Positions 20,322 through 54,559 are shown, counted from the first letter of the stretch. The stretch is 64,000 nucleotides of DNA from Hemibagrus wyckioides (GCF_019097595.1 NC_080722.1:15849630-15913629); one strand, 5' to 3'. A program made the numbers and translations. Notes: generated from the sequence alone by a model not told the origin.

Positions 20322-20760
20322 CGGTCAGTTTAACAGGAACACCTGGACACATCCTCATTCCTGCAAAAATAAAGACAGGTCTAAAGCTTTAGTTAAAGTT
20401 CAGAACATTATAATGGAGAAAAATGTGATCTCAGTGACTCTGACCATGCCATTCACACACAACAGTCTCTATTAAAGATTAGATTGTGTTAAAAAATCCA
20501 ATGAGTAGTGGTTCTGTGACTGGAAAAGCCTTGTTACAGTCTACAAGGCTTGCTATGGTCTGCAGTTACTCAAATAACCACTCTTTACAATCAAATTAGG
20601 CACAAAAGCATCTCAGAATGCAGAAGACGTCGACCTTGAAGTGGATGGGCTACAACAGGAGAAGACCACATCAGGTTTCTCAACTATCAGCCAAGAACAG
20701 GAATCTAAGTCTATAGTGAACACACGCTCACCAAAATTAGCCAGGTTAAGGTTGGATCTT
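20322..20760 (+). mobile_element. Tc1-like fragment, family C
   Basis: It contains degenerate family C words (AATGTGATCTCAGTGACT, GGATGGGCTACAACAGGAGA, AGAAGACCACATC) in the order expected for the transposase 5' half. No open frame survives. Confidence 0.6.
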
Positions 20761-20884
20761 CAGTAGCAGTTCTATCACTGGCTGATTGTTTGTTAATTGG
20801 ATGAATAAACAGGGGTACAGGTGTCCAAAAGAAAGTGGCCAGTGTGTCTATGTGGGTTCACACACATATGTCTTGTATACAACA

Positions 20885-21140
20885 TATATTCTCACTGTCC
20901 AGTTTAATATAAACACATGTATACCTGCTCATTTATGTAGTTATTCAATCAGACAATCATGTGGCAACAGCACAATGATACAGTTCTGTTAATGTTCACA
21001 TCAAACACAAACATCACAATCAGGAACAGAGTCATCTCTACACAGTGTGATCTTTATTGATGGATGTTGGTGCTAGATGGACTGGTTTGAGTATTTCATA
21101 AGCTGCTGATCTCCTGGGTCTCTAGAGTTTACACAAAATG
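20885..21140 (+). mobile_element. Tc1-like fragment, family C, 5' end
   Basis: It starts with a damaged terminal segment and includes CAATCATGTGGCAACAGCAC and GCTGATCTCCTGGGTCTCTA. Same family and orientation as 20322-20760, so possibly two insertions or one broken copy. Confidence 0.6.
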
Positions 21141-21520
21141 GTGTGAAAAACAAAAAAAATATTGAGTGACAGTTCTGTGAATGGAAAAAAAATTATGTTT
21201 ACTGTTTGTAGTACAGCATTTTTTATTGAGCCCTTATGCCTTGTGGACAGAGTCTTCCTGAAATTAGAAAAGTTTTATCACGGGATAAAGATGATCAGTC
21301 AGAATAACATACTGGGAAGTAATACTTCCCTCTAAGGGAACACGTGAACACAAATCTGGCCAGCAAAATGTCATCTACAGCATAACAAACCACCAGTTTC
21401 CTTTTCACTTGTCTAGCTTAAAAATATGTGCAACTGCAAGTATTAGGGATTTTCCACTAGGTGGCATGCCAAAGATTTCTAGAGATCTTTTTGACAGTTC
21501 CAACATATTTTATAAATACT

Positions 21521-21784
21521 CTATGTTGCCAAATATTTTGGGACACCCCTCTAAATCATTGAATTCAGGTGTTGTTTTTCAGGGGTTGGGCTTGGCCCCT
21601 TAGTTCCAGTGAAAGGAACTCTTAATGCTTCAGCTTCATACAAAGACATTTTGGACAAGTTCATGCTTCCAACTTTGTGGGGACAGTTTGGGGATGACCC
21701 CTTCCTGTTCCAACATGACTGCACACCAGTGCACAAAGAAAGGTCCATAAAGACATGGATGAGCGAGCTTTGGCAATATAGTGT
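21521..21784 (+). mobile_element. Short Tc1-like derivative, family B
   Basis: Ends match the family B terminal repeat (ATTGCCAAAAGTTTTGGGAC on one side, TTGGCAATATAGTGTA on the other). Only about 264 bp remain, with one internal piece of transposase (GDDPFLFQHDCTPVHK). It lies just beyond the gucy2c poly(A) signal. Confidence 0.75.
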
Positions 21785-21945
21785 ATCATAAACTATGGTC
21801 AGTGCATTATTCAGGTATATTTTCTGAAGCATACAAATCAGTAACATTTGATTTGATGTGCGTGTAGAAAATAGAAAATTCAAATAAATGTGCTCTTTAT
21901 CAAAAAAAACAAAACAAAACATAAATATTCTTTGAGTTTAGTGGT

Positions 21946-21951
21946 TTTATT
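21946..21951 (-). terminator. gucy2c: Likely gucy2c poly(A) signal
   Basis: AATAAA on the minus strand about 210 bases after the gucy2c stop codon. Confidence 0.5.
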
Positions 21952-22160
21952 GCAAATGATGTGATGTCTGAAAAAACTTTTAATGAAGAGTAGTAAAGAA
22001 CGTTTTAATAACTACATCTGTTGAAAATGGTTCGCCGCTTCTGGTAAATAAAAAAAACATACAGGGTTTAAAAATGTTCACACTTACAAGTGAAATACAG
22101 ACACATACTATAAACTAATAAAAGTATCCTTTCCAGTTCAAAATGCAACATTTGTACAGG

Positions 22161-33968
<11,808 letters not shown>

Positions 33969-34474
33969 TATTCATTACCAGCAGTTACAACACGTCTAGA
34001 TCTAAGGCCTAGGTCTAAGCTTTTTTAAGAGTTAATCGTGTAAATAAATTCTTTGAAAAGCAAGTCGTAGTGTTTAATGGGCCAAAAAGCCATCAAAAAA
34101 AAAAAAAAATTACAACCTAATGAAGGTAATTCCTCTGTGTCTGTTTTATTATTGACATTTAGCCTAGACCAATTACTACAAGAAAAGAAATAAAAAAAAT
34201 TAAAAAAACCTATATAAACAAATAAAAAATAAACCGACGCAAAGAAGTTGACAGTCAAAGTGAGTTGTTTCTGCTCTCTGAGACACCTACTCGTTAATGA
34301 ACTACAGAGAGGGAAATAAACGCGGTCATAAACCTGGTCTGCATCTGAGGTGAGACTTGATGAGATAAGAGCTCATCTCTGTTGAAACACGTATACCTAC
34401 CTTGTAGATCTGCTCCCATCTGATCAATTAGTCCCGCAGCACCATTAGTTATGCAACTACGGTGGAACAATTAT

Positions 34475-34775
34475 AGAGTGAGGGCAGCACGGTGGTTAGC
34501 ACTATTGCCTCACAGCAAGAAGGTCCCGGGTTCAAACAGTGTGGAGTTTGCATGTTCTCCCTGTGCTTGTGTGGGTTTACTCCAGGTACTCCGGTTTCCT
34601 CCCACAGGAATGAGTGTGTATGGTTGTCTGTCTATATGTGTGGCCCTGTGATGGACTGGTGACCTGTCCAGGGTGTAGCCTTGCCTTTCGCCCAATGTGT
34701 GCTGGGATAGGCTCCAGCAGATCCCTGTGACCCTAATTAGGAACAAAGCAGATACAGAAAATGGATGGATTATAG
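34475..34775 (+). mobile_element. LINE-type 3' end, fairly complete
   Basis: It starts GGGCAGCACGGTGGTTAGCA, continues through CATGTTCTCCCTGTGCTTGT and CCGGTTTCCTCCCACAG and ends with GAAAATGGATGG. It is the plus-strand counterpart of 14310-14600. Confidence 0.7.
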
Positions 34776-35994
34776 AGTGATACCTGGTCACCTGCTGGTG
34801 TGGTCTGTGATATGAAATCTATGATGACGTGATTTTGAACATGAGCTAAACATAATCGCTAGTTTGGTGAAGGTCTAAAAAGCAAGAGATAAATGTTTGA
34901 ATGCATAATTTAATGTCCTCCTTTAGTCCTTTAGTCTCCCTTCAGTGCTCATGCACAGTTAGATGTTTTTAACTTTGTTATACAAGTTAGGATAATTTGG
35001 ACTTTGGTTATTGGGGGTTTTAATGTGTTTCATTTGACATGCCTTTCATTTATTGCCTCATATAAACTAATCTTACATCAGATTTAACTTTAAAAAAAGA
35101 AAAGAAAAGAAAAGAAGGATTATTTGTCCTTATGTTAAAAACTTGTTAGAAAATATAAAGTAGTAAAAATGAGCTCAGAGTGCAAAGGTTGATGTGCTAT
35201 GAAACTACTGTGCTGCTCATTAACTGAGCTCTCATAAAATTATACAAGGTTCACTGTTCTCAGCACAGCCTTGTTCCTTATTTTGCTAAGTGAGAACAGC
35301 TACTGAAAACAAGATAAAATGTATTAATTTGCCATGATTAAATGGAAATCAAATACATAATTTACTAGTTTGTATATGCAGTTATTTCCAAACACTTGGG
35401 AAACCTAACCATAATACTTTTTAAGTGAAAAACACCTCTGCTGCAGCAACATATTTACAGTATGTTTGGTGAATATAAAAAATATGGCATATGTGGCAAA
35501 AATCTGGACACCATTCCAGTTATCTCAACTTTTCCTTGTTAAGCCTGAATTAACTCTTTCAGACTTCTTGACAGGTGTCAAGTTGAATTTTTCTAACCCT
35601 TTAAGTTTTCTACTAACATTCCACAGCCATAGGCTCCTCTACGCACCTGAATGATGATCTGAAGAAGCTACGCAGGGCAAAGCAAAACCCCATATGACAC
35701 TAAGGACCTGTAGTAAGATTCAGCTCACATCTGAGAGGTGGTGCACTGTTCTTATTGCTTACACAATCATTATCTGCATGAAAGAGTCATCAGAAGGAAA
35801 CCTTATCTGCAACATCATCACAAAAATGAATGTCTGATATGTGCAAAACAACATATAGATATGCCAGAGGATTTTGAAAACAGTTGCTGTAATCACTGAC
35901 TGTCAATTAATGACTAAAAGCATTTGCAAGCTGTGGTACCTAACTAAGTAACTAAGTAATGACTTAATACAGTGTCCAAACCTTTGCACATGTA

Positions 35995-36536
35995 CACTAT
36001 ATTACCAAAAGTTTTGGGACACCCCCCAAATCATTGAATTCAGGTGTTGTTTTTCAGGGGTTGGGCTCGGCCCCTTAGGTCCACTGAAAGGAACTCTTGA
36101 TGCTTCAGCATACCAAGACATTCTGGACTACTTTATGCTCCCAACTTTGTGGGAGCAGTTTGGGGATGACCCCTTCCTGTTCCAACATGACTGCACACCA
36201 GTGCACAAAGCAAGGTCCATTAAGACATGGATGAGTGAGTTTGGTGTGGAGGAATTTGACTGGCCTGCACAGAGTCTTGACCTCAACCCGACAGAACACC
36301 TTTAGGATGAATTAGAGCGGAGATTGTGAGCCAGGCCTTCACGTCCAACATCAGTACTTGACCTCACAAATGCGCTTCTAGTGGAATGGTCAAAAATTCC
36401 CATAAATACACTCCTAACCTTGTGGTAAGCCTTCCAGAAGAGTTGAAGCTGTTATAGCTGTAAAGGGCAGGCCAACTCCATATTACATTCATGTGCATGT
36501 AAAGGCAGACGTCCCAAAACCTTTGGCAATATAGTG
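35995..36536 (+). mobile_element. Tc1-like derivative, family B, near full length
   Basis: Inverted ends CACTATATTACCAAAAGTTT and TTTGGCAATATAGTG are flanked by TA. Inside is the transposase C-terminal third, with the second catalytic Asp (FQHDC) and the Glu (PTEHL) 34 residues apart as in DD34E enzymes, but a stop follows at once. The first catalytic Asp region is deleted. Confidence 0.85.
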
Positions 36537-37097
36537 TATATATATAAAGTCGTAATATAACTCAAAAAAGAAATGCTTTTAAGGTTCTTTTAAACCATGT
36601 AATGTGGTAGCATTTGTTGTAGTATAAGAGTATATGGCATCACAGCATTTGTTTGGACTTGTTACAAATGGAGTACTAAAGACAGGAGGCAAGAGCACGC
36701 TAAGCATTTCTATATATCTATATTTTTATTTGCAGTAAGCTACCTGATTTGTCAATTGGTACAAAATGCTTATGGAATTTGGTCCAAAAAACAAATATGG
36801 CCAAACAACAGTTAATTCAAACAACCATTTTTATTACATTTTAGACAATAAAACTACAGTTACAATAAAGGTGGGAAAGGAGTGAATGTGCATGGGGTAT
36901 TTTGTCAAATATTCATTGTTGAATTGTTATTTTAATTTACTGTTCTTTAAATGAAGTTTTTTACAGTTGAGGACACGAACAATGCAATGTCAAAAAACTA
37001 CTTTTCACTAATGAACCCATTATCACATGGATGAGGCTGTGAGCATTTTCAGTGTTCTTAAAAAATAATAAATAAATAATTCTCAAACAGTTTTGAC

Positions 37098-37519
37098 CAG
37101 GGGTGGACAATATTTGAGTAGTCTCTTTGAGTAGTACTTTGTTTGATATATTTAAGTATTATTTTGGTGTAATTAAACTTTGTTGTTGTAACTGAATACT
37201 TTTACCCTTACCTAATTACTTTTACAAGACAAAAACATTTACTGGCTATATTTTTTTATTTAGATCTTTACAAACCTCAATCTTTTCATGTTACACATTG
37301 TAGTTAGTGCTATAGCTAACCATGTGCTTCGGAATATAGATAATCTATTGCAACGGAATGTCAGGATGCGTACCCCAGGGAATTATTAGCTAAATATTTG
37401 ACATTAAATTGATTTCATTTTTTTGCAGGATACTTCTTACACTTTTAATTGAGTAAGATTTTAACACATTATCTATACTTTCACTTACATATAATTTATC
37501 AGTACTTTGTCCACCCCTG
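37098..37519. mobile_element. hAT-like MITE
   Basis: The ends are CAGGGGTGGACAA and its complement (TTTGTCCACCCCTG) over 422 bp; CAGGGG-type ends are usual for hAT elements. The flanking 8-bp duplications are not convincing. No coding capacity. Confidence 0.65.
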
Positions 37520-38062
37520 ACTGATAATGTAATTAAAGGTAATTAAAATATCCACTTACAGAAATTTGAGTTTTTAAATTATATTTTATATTAATTATTA
37601 AGAGCATAATTATCACTGTTCATCTATAAGACATTACGGTTTTGGATGTCCGTAGTATATAGTTAGAGTGCATTAAAATAATGAATTCAACTTCACCCTA
37701 ATAAACAAAAATAAATAAATAAATAAATTCATACATACATACATAAATAAATAAAAACAGACAGACAGACACACACACACACAGTCAATGCTAACCAGAT
37801 GGAGACTTTATGTTTTTATATTACTTTTACTGCCATTTTAAGCGCTTAGTCAGACCTGCCAAACTAACTTCTAATACCTTCCAAAGTTTATAAAGTTTAT
37901 ATAGCACATATTTGCCAAGCTTATGACCCAAATGATACACAGCCCCAAATCTATCCAAATACACATAACATCTTTTTAAGCTTTTTGTATTTTCCTTCTC
38001 CGTGTCAGAATTCGTCCTGGCCAAACTTCTTTTCTTCATTCAACTACATGTAAATGTCTGAG

Positions 38063-38834
38063 CTATGAGGTGATAACTTGTCCAGACCACGTCTCATGCT
38101 TTGCTCCTGGTGTAAGGTTAGTGATTACCACCTCTACAGCCTGGAACTTCAGATTCTTCGGTGGAACAGGGCACACTTTGTAGGTCACTTCATCCCCCTC
38201 CACTGGTACATATTCACCCTCGATGCTGAAAAACAAATGGATGCATATTATTCTTTAATCTTCAAAAATAAGGTACCGCATTGCACCGCATAATCTGCAT
38301 AATAATGATCCATTGGCTTTTATTTTCTTACTAAATTATACTGCATGCATTACTCTGACAGTGCACTCACTCTGAGATGTGAACAAATATGTCCTCTCCT
38401 CCATGAGTAGGTCGAATGAAACCATGCCCCTGGGATCTAGAGAAGTTCTTGCAGACACCTTTAAAAACTGGTCCAGACCTAGATCTCACAGTACTGACAA
38501 GACAGATACAATAATTGTGAAAAGTCAGTCTAGGATGCATATTACTGAAAGCAAAGCAAAATTCTGTTACACATTTAGAGAGATGGCACAGCCAAAACTG
38601 CTCCAGCTCCCAAGTTTCATAACATTTGTCAAACACAGAGTGTTTTGCTCTAACTTACGCAGAGTAGGAGCGATTGCGCTTTGTGGGAAGTGGGCTAGGT
38701 GGCTCCCCAACTTGTGGTGGTTTCCTCTCCCAGACATGACTGCCCCCTCTCAGAAAAGGGAAAGAGATTGGAAGGGGACTATGGGGTTTGTGCAGAAGGG
38801 GATCAGATGAGGATGAAGTGTCTGAATCAGTCAT
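38063..38834 (-). CDS. csdc2: Cold shock domain-containing protein C2 (PIPPin-like)
   Basis: An RNA-binding protein of brain and other tissues, known to bind histone mRNA 3' ends. Exons 38834-38659, 38493-38371 and 38225-38063 sum to 462 nt, 153 aa, the same length as the human protein. The Ser/Pro-rich N-terminus leads to one cold shock domain (about residues 68-130): [17 protein letters not shown] and GEDIFVHIS hold the RNP1- and RNP2-like strands. The end, [11 protein letters not shown], fits the family. A further untranslated first exon on the minus strand probably ends at the donor near 40144 (CACTCG|GTAAGC). Neighbour aco2 lies upstream on the same strand, as in human. Confidence 0.95.
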
Positions 38835-41800
38835 TGTTCAGAGGAGTCTGAGCCCTCTGAACCTGCAGGCTTCACTGGCTGGAGACTAATTAGGTGGATC
38901 ACAAAGGAAGCAGATAAGCACAGTTGAGATGCACAAATTAATCTACTCAATAGAGTGTAGATAACAATCCACTGTGAGTAAGCAGTAGATATGATGGATA
39001 ATAAACACGTAATAGAAAGTTTAACAAGTACACCTACATTTGTTGATATATTCATTGCACAGTTACATGATGCGTGTATTGACTGGATCTCCAGTTATAC
39101 ATAATCGCTCTCTGTCCATCATTGGATGGGAACCCCACAACAGCACCTAGCTCTTTAGCTCATATATTTTCATGCATAGTTTTTCTATAGGTTTTCATCC
39201 TTTATAATATGGTATACATGATTCCACTCAGTGCTAGGCAGACTACCAGGTCAGCATGACTGTGAATTGTCCACCATTCAGATCCCATTGAGTCAGCAGT
39301 GATCCTGTGGTAGTCCCTTTTCATTAATGCACCAACTTAAGATGACCCGGTATATGTGCATAGCACCAGACCGTGTTGGCCGGTGGTTTTTAAAATACAG
39401 CATGCACATGTATCTTTAATTAAAATTATATATCTGTATGTGTCATATGCTACTGATTTGGCCTGTCTTCATGAGCAAAAACAAGAAAAGACTTTTCCAT
39501 ATCAGGTCAACATTCCGTCAAATAACAAGTAGGGGAAAACAAGTCTAATGAAAATGTTCTTGTCCCAGAATATTTCTGGAATTTTAATAAATTGTGGTCA
39601 TTTAAGGTGTAACAACTCCAGCATCATGATGCTGCTACAGAGAGCTGCCAGTGTGTTTCTGATGAGACATTTATACACTGGCATTTATATAAAAACTGGG
39701 CGTAAAGGGAGGTTATGCATTGTTCCCCCTTTTTGCACATAGGCTCCAACAACATAGAAACCACAACATGCTCAGAGCCATACGCTGAACTAAATCATCA
39801 TTAGTCTTCTTCAGCTATTTATTGATATTGCACGTATGTATTTGAAACGGGTAGCGAGATAAAAACATAAGGCTAGCGCTCGGCAAACACCACAAGCTTT
39901 CCTTTCCCATGTAAACACGAACGCGTTGTAAAACCAGCATGGCGTTTTATTTATTACGGTATGTGGATCAGGGACGATATGGAACCTGGATACCGCTCAA
40001 GCACTCCCTTACCGTATTTTTTAAAATGTCCGTGGGTGTAATAGGTCTATTCTTCACTCTGCTGCCATGTTTTTCTGAAGGTGGTCCATGAGCCACACAG
40101 CTGTTTGTTCCTATAGAAAACACACAAACCCCAGCTGAGCTTACCGAGTGATGCGCTGAAGGAGGAGGAGGAGGAGGATGGTCTGGATGTCCCTTTTCTA
40201 GAAAAAAACAAAAAAACAAAAAACGTACACTCATTCACACATCGGGAGAACCATGTGAATCATCGATTATTCAATTAAGGTTTTATTTTTGTAGCGCTTT
40301 TAATAATAGGCATTTGTCACCATGAGCTGCACAGACCACCGGTTGTAGGTTTAATCTATAATTGCACTGAGCAAACCAGATGCGACAGTGGGTAGGAAAA
40401 ACTCCCTGCGACATGAAGAAGCACTGAGCTCAGACACAAAAAGACAAGCATCATCTTCTGGGTAACACTAGATAATTGGTTTATAAATGATAAAATTACT
40501 GCTACGCATTTAAACAGTGGGTATTGAGTGTGCTGAGAGGATGTTAAGAGCCTTTGTGGTCTTTATGATTACAGCAGCAGGTCTTGTGACTGTGGCATGA
40601 TTGTTGGCTGGTTTCTATAACTGCTGATTTCCTGGAATTTTCACACACAGCTGTGTCTACTCAGAATGGGGCAATAAAGAATTAAGTGTATGGTACTGCG
40701 TACCATTGCAGAGTCCTCACTTCAACCCAATAGAATACCTTTAGGATGAATTTAGGGCAGAGACTGTGAGCCATTCTAAAACTGGGACGTCTGCCTTTAC
40801 ATGCACATGAATTTAATATGGAGCTGGCCCACCCTTTGAAGCTATTACAGCCTTAACTCTTCTGGGAAGGCTTTCCACAAGGTTTAGGAGTGTGTTTATG
40901 GGAATTTTTGACCATTCCTCTAGAAGCGCATTTGTGAGGTCAGGCACTGATGTTGGACGAGAAGATCTGGCTTGCAGTCTCTACTGTAATTCATCCCAAA
41001 GGTGTTCTATCAGGTTGAGGTGAAGTTCCTCCACACCAAACTCACTCATCCATGTCTTTATGGACCTTGCTTTGTGCACTGGTTTGCAGTCAGGTTGAAA
41101 GCATGAAATAGTCCAAAATGTCTAGGTATGCTGAAGCATTAAGAGTTTCTTTCATTGGAACTATGGAGCCCAACCCCTGAAAAGCAACCCCTGAATTCAG
41201 TGAGCTGATGAGTTGTCCCAAAACAACTGTCTGCAGATATTGCATGGTGCAATCACGTCAACATGGTCCAGAATTTTAAAGGAATGCTTCCAACATCTTG
41301 TGGAATCTGAGGTTTTGAGACCAGAGGAAGGCCCTACCCAGAATAGGTGCAGTGTTCCTAATTTTCTAAAAAAAATTCTTATATCCAGTAAATGTACATA
41401 AACAATATTAGTCAGTGAGACTTAACACCTGTATTATGCTAGAAAAAAAAAGTAGCTTGTCCTGTACCCACTTGGCATCTCTTAGGCTCTTTTTTCAGCA
41501 GGGTAGGTAACAGCACAGCAACTTTTTTTTTATTCAAAATAATTATAATATTTAAAAAAAAAAATACTCCTATTGCCCATCACTGTAAGAATTGTGTGAG
41601 AGATTTGCTGAAATCTCCAGATCAAACACAATTTTGTGGATTGTAGCTGAATTAAACAAGAAAGTCTACCGTCCTGTCAACTGCACCATCCAGGGTATGC
41701 TAAGGTAACGTAATTAATTTTTTTTAAAAATAAATTTCTAGAGTTAAAAACCACCCTACAAAATATAGACTGAAAATTGATTTTAAATCAGGATGAATAC

Positions 41801-42390
41801 ATCCAAGATTTTAATCAAGTTTTGACAAACAATTTTATGGATAGTTGACTTTCCTTGATAGTGGTAATAAATAAGCATTTCTCATCTTCAAAGATTTGTA
41901 ATGCGAGTCACACAGTAATGACAGATGTATATACAGTAGAGTGTGGAGTTAGAGTTAGAAGGTTCAGTTGAACCTGAAACCAAATGTTCACCTATTACAT
42001 AGAAATAGCCCTGAATAGCACATGAGCACTTGTTTCTCTATGGTAACCTTACAACTATGACCACAGTTATGAGAGTTACCAGAGATAATACAGTTATCAC
42101 AGAACACCACAGAACATGAATTACGAGCACTTTCAATGCTATTCTGCTAAATATAACTAGCAATGGGTAAAGATATGCAACTGTTGCTCAGATGGCATCA
42201 CTGGATTACAGGATCAACAATAAAATCAAAAGAAAGCAGAATTATTTGTGGTGTGAGAAGTATACTGTAAAATTCCCTTCCCAATTAGATTCAAGATGAA
42301 ACAATTAAGTAAAATACCAGACCTCTACCTAAATGTCATAGCACTTTGCTATGCTCCTCAGATCTCCTAATATTTGTGCCTGTGTACTGA
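38835..42390. other. csdc2 5' region and intergenic DNA to aco2
   Basis: A candidate untranslated csdc2 exon lies at about 40145-40240 (minus). A composite Tc1 cluster occupies 40520-41390. From 41400 to 42390 I see only AT-rich DNA. A minus-strand AATAAA at 42391-42396 is the likely aco2 poly(A) signal. Confidence 0.45.
40520..41390. mobile_element. Family C Tc1 element interrupted by inverted family B pieces
   Basis: Family C words lie at 40540-40685 (TGATTTCCTGGAATTTTCAC) and, in reverse, at about 41225-41380 (CATGGTCCAGAATTTTAAAG, TGTTCCTAATTTT). Between them are family B pieces: a plus-oriented fragment at 40706-40773 (CTTTAGGATGAATTTAGGGC) joined head-on to a minus-oriented stretch at about 40774-41215. 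Confidence 0.6.
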
Positions 42391-42596
42391 TTTATTGTGA
42401 TTGTATGCCTTATTTAGGCAATACTGATTGTTTAATTGGACACAAATACAAGTCAATCAAATAGGATGCTGTAACTATGATTGGGGTGTGTTTAATTCCT
42501 GCCTTGACAAATTACAAAGCCATCTGCTGAATATTTGATGCCATAACTTTTCTGTATGTGTAGGTCCTTGCGCTTTCTTCAGGAACAGTCCTTTTT

Positions 42597-52354
<9,758 letters not shown>

Positions 52355-52357
<3 letters not shown>

Positions 52358-52377
52358 TTTGTGCACTGACAAAGATG
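52355..52377 (-). promoter_or_regulatory. aco2: Iron-responsive element at the aco2 start codon
   Basis: On the minus strand the RNA has the canonical loop CAGTGC (52363-52368), a five-pair upper stem TTTGT/ACAAA (52369-52373 with 52358-52362), an unpaired C bulge at 52374 and a lower stem CAT/ATG whose 3' strand is the start codon itself (52355-52357). The mammalian ACO2 mRNA has a 5' element of the same form, bound by IRP1/IRP2 when iron is low to reduce translation. Confidence 0.92.
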
Positions 52378-52666
52378 TGACGCTTGAAAATGACGTCGGC
52401 AGTTTTAAGCCTCGTGAGCATCCTTTTCCGCCTACAGTACTGCTCTGTATTACTGTGTAGTACACTAGTGTGGGTAGTATGGGGCTCAGGACGCAGGCTC
52501 TCTTTTATAATATAAGAAATATAATGCTCAGTTTGTCCCTGTTTGTGGTACAATCGTTTAGAAAAGGGAAACAATTATGTTTTGTGCAATGGTCGTATGT
52601 GTAAATGTGCACAGAATGTGGGGGTTTTTTTTGGATCGCGAACATCTTTTCATGTTTTTACATTAT

Positions 52667-52920
52667 AGTGAGCACTTTATTAGGCAAACTTTACTAATAA
52701 TGGGTAGGGTTTCTCTTTGCTCACGAAACAGCCTCATTTGTTCGTGGTATGTACTCCACAAGATGTTTGGAAAACATCCCTTTGAGATTCTGCTCAATGT
52801 GGATGTGATTGCATCACGTAATTGCTGCAGATTTTTCAGTAGCACTTTCGTGTTGTAAATCTCCTGTTCTTCCACATCCAAAAGATGTTCTACTGGATTC
52901 AGAATTGACTAAATAACACT
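52667..52920. mobile_element. Tc1-like fragment, family C end
   Basis: It begins GTGAGCACTTTATTAGGCAA and contains GGGTAGGGTTTCTCTTTGCT and CACAAGATGTTTGGAAA, the end region of family C elements. It is truncated on the right. Confidence 0.7.
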
Positions 52921-52949
52921 GAACTCCTCGTCATGGTAATGAATCTATA

Positions 52950-53475
52950 CTATATTGCCAAAAGCTTTTGGACACCCCTCCAAATCAGTGAATTCAGGTG
53001 TTGTTTTTCAGGGGTTGGGCTTGGCCCCTTAATTCCAGTGAAAGGAACTCGTAATGCTTCAGCATACCAAGATCAGTTTGGGGATGACCCCTTCCTGTTC
53101 CAACATGACTGCACACCAGTGCACAAAGCAAGGTCCATAAAGACATGGATGAGAGAGTTTAGTGTGGAGGAACTTGACTGGCCTGCACAGAGTCCTGACC
53201 TCAACCCAACAGAACACCTTTGGGATGAATTAGAGCGGAGACTGTGAGCCAGGCCTTCTCGTCCAACATCAGTGCCTGACCTCACAAATGCACTTCTAGA
53301 GGAATGGTCAAAAATTCCCATAAACACACACCTAAACCTTGTGGAAAGCCTTCCCAGAAGAGTTGGAGTTGTTATAGCTGAAAGAGCAGGCCAACTCCAT
53401 ATTACATTCATGTGCATGTAAAGGCAAACATTTTGGCCTGGCTTGCAGTGTCCCAAAACTTTTGGCAATATAGTG
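52950..53475 (+). mobile_element. Tc1-like derivative, family B
   Basis: The best-preserved family B copy. The inside reads openly from GVGLGPLIPVKGTRNASA to WDELERRL, including FQHDCTPVHK and NPTEHLWDE, with the Asp and Glu 34 residues apart. It lacks the DNA-binding half, so it is non-autonomous. Confidence 0.88.
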
Positions 53476-53977
53476 TAGTTTGAGATGACTATTATTTTGT
53501 GACATTATCATGGAAGTAGCCGATAGAAGGTGGTAAATTGTGGTCCTGAGGACATGCGCATGTTCAGTTACAGTGCTCACAGATTTATTTAACAGCCCAA
53601 AGTGTGCCAAAAAACATTTCTCACATTATACCACTTCCACCAACATGGACTATTAACACAAGGCAGGGTGAGTCTATGGATTCATGCTGATTCAGCAGAA
53701 ATCAAGATTCGTTAAACGAGGCTACATTTTGCTGAGCCTGTGCCCATTACAACCTGAGCTTTCTGTTGTTGGCTGACAGAAGTGAAACCCTGTGTTGTGT
53801 TCTGACATGCTGTGCATTCTGAGTTATTTTACTGCTCACTGCAAGTGTACAGATATGTACAGTACAAATATAAATTACCACAGCTTTCCTGTCACCTCAA
53901 ACCAGTCTGGCCATTCTCTGCTGAGAATCCTCTCTCATCAAGTTATTCCTGTTCATAATCACAGGATGTTTTTTTCT

Positions 53978-54398
53978 TTATTCTTGTGGGGTGTTCCCGG
54001 TTTGCAAGGGTCAGTAACTATCAAAAGTAATCCAAGGAAGGAACAGTAGTGAACTGGCGACATGGTCATGTGCGGCCAAGGCTCATTGCTGCAGGTGGGG
54101 AGTAAACGCTGGCCCGTGTGATCCGATCCAACAGACGAGATACTGTTACTCAAATTGCTGAAGAAGTTAATTCTGGTTCTGCATCTGTGGGATGTGCTGG
54201 ACAAACAAGTCTGATCCATGGAGGCCCCACCTCACAACTTACAGGACTTAAAGGATCTGCTATGGTGCCAGATACCACAGTACACCTTTAGGGATCTAGG
54301 GGAGTCCATGCCTCGACGGGTCAGGGCTGTTTTGGCAGCAAAAGGGGGACTAACACAATATTAGACAGGTGGTCATAATGTTATGTCTGGTCGTTGTA
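53978..54398 (+). mobile_element. Tc1-like fragment, family A, 5' end missing
   Basis: It starts inside the element at TCTTGTGGGGTGTTCCCGG and ends with the terminal repeat GGTCGTTGTA. It keeps middle words also seen at 1020-1806 (CTGGACAAACAAGTCTGATC). Its right end lies about 160 bp upstream of the phf5a start codon. Confidence 0.75.
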
Positions 54399-54559
54399 CG
54401 CAACTTATATGGACTGTGCTGAGTGTATACCAGATGGTGGCAGTGTGTGCGCGTGCTTCGTTGTGGTGAAGAAGAGTGGGTTGAAAGGTCAGCAGTGACG
54501 TTACGACGACAGAGTATCGTGGAGCCGAATGTAACTCGGCTAATGAGCTAGCAGACAAC

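Larger units (their letters stand above)
17619..21930. other. kctd17 3' region and intergenic DNA
   Basis: No further coding exon was recognised. The kctd17 3' untranslated region must start here but its end is unclear, as many AATAAA-like words occur. Contents seen: a retroposon fragment (18005-18230), a TTA run near 18510, Tc1-like fragments at 20322-20760 and 20885-21140, and a short family B Tc1 derivative at 21521-21784. Confidence 0.45.
33969..38062. other. Intergenic stretch, gucy2c to csdc2
   Basis: No coding exon recognised. It should hold the gucy2c promoter on the left and the csdc2 3' untranslated region on the right. Also present are a LINE end (34475-34775), an AAAAG run near 35097, a family B Tc1 derivative (35995-36536), a hAT-like MITE (37098-37519) and simple repeats at 37700-37790. 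Confidence 0.45.
52378..54559. other. Intergenic region between divergent aco2 and phf5a
   Basis: The two genes start back to back about 2.2 kb apart. The first 300 bases beside aco2 and the last 150 beside phf5a should carry their promoters. The middle is filled by three Tc1 remnants (52667-52920, 52950-53475, 53978-54398); no gene is seen. Confidence 0.55.

Noticed and set aside
38379..38810. 143-codon plus-strand open frame
   Set aside because: It lies antisense to csdc2 exons 1 and 2 and has no recognisable similarity.
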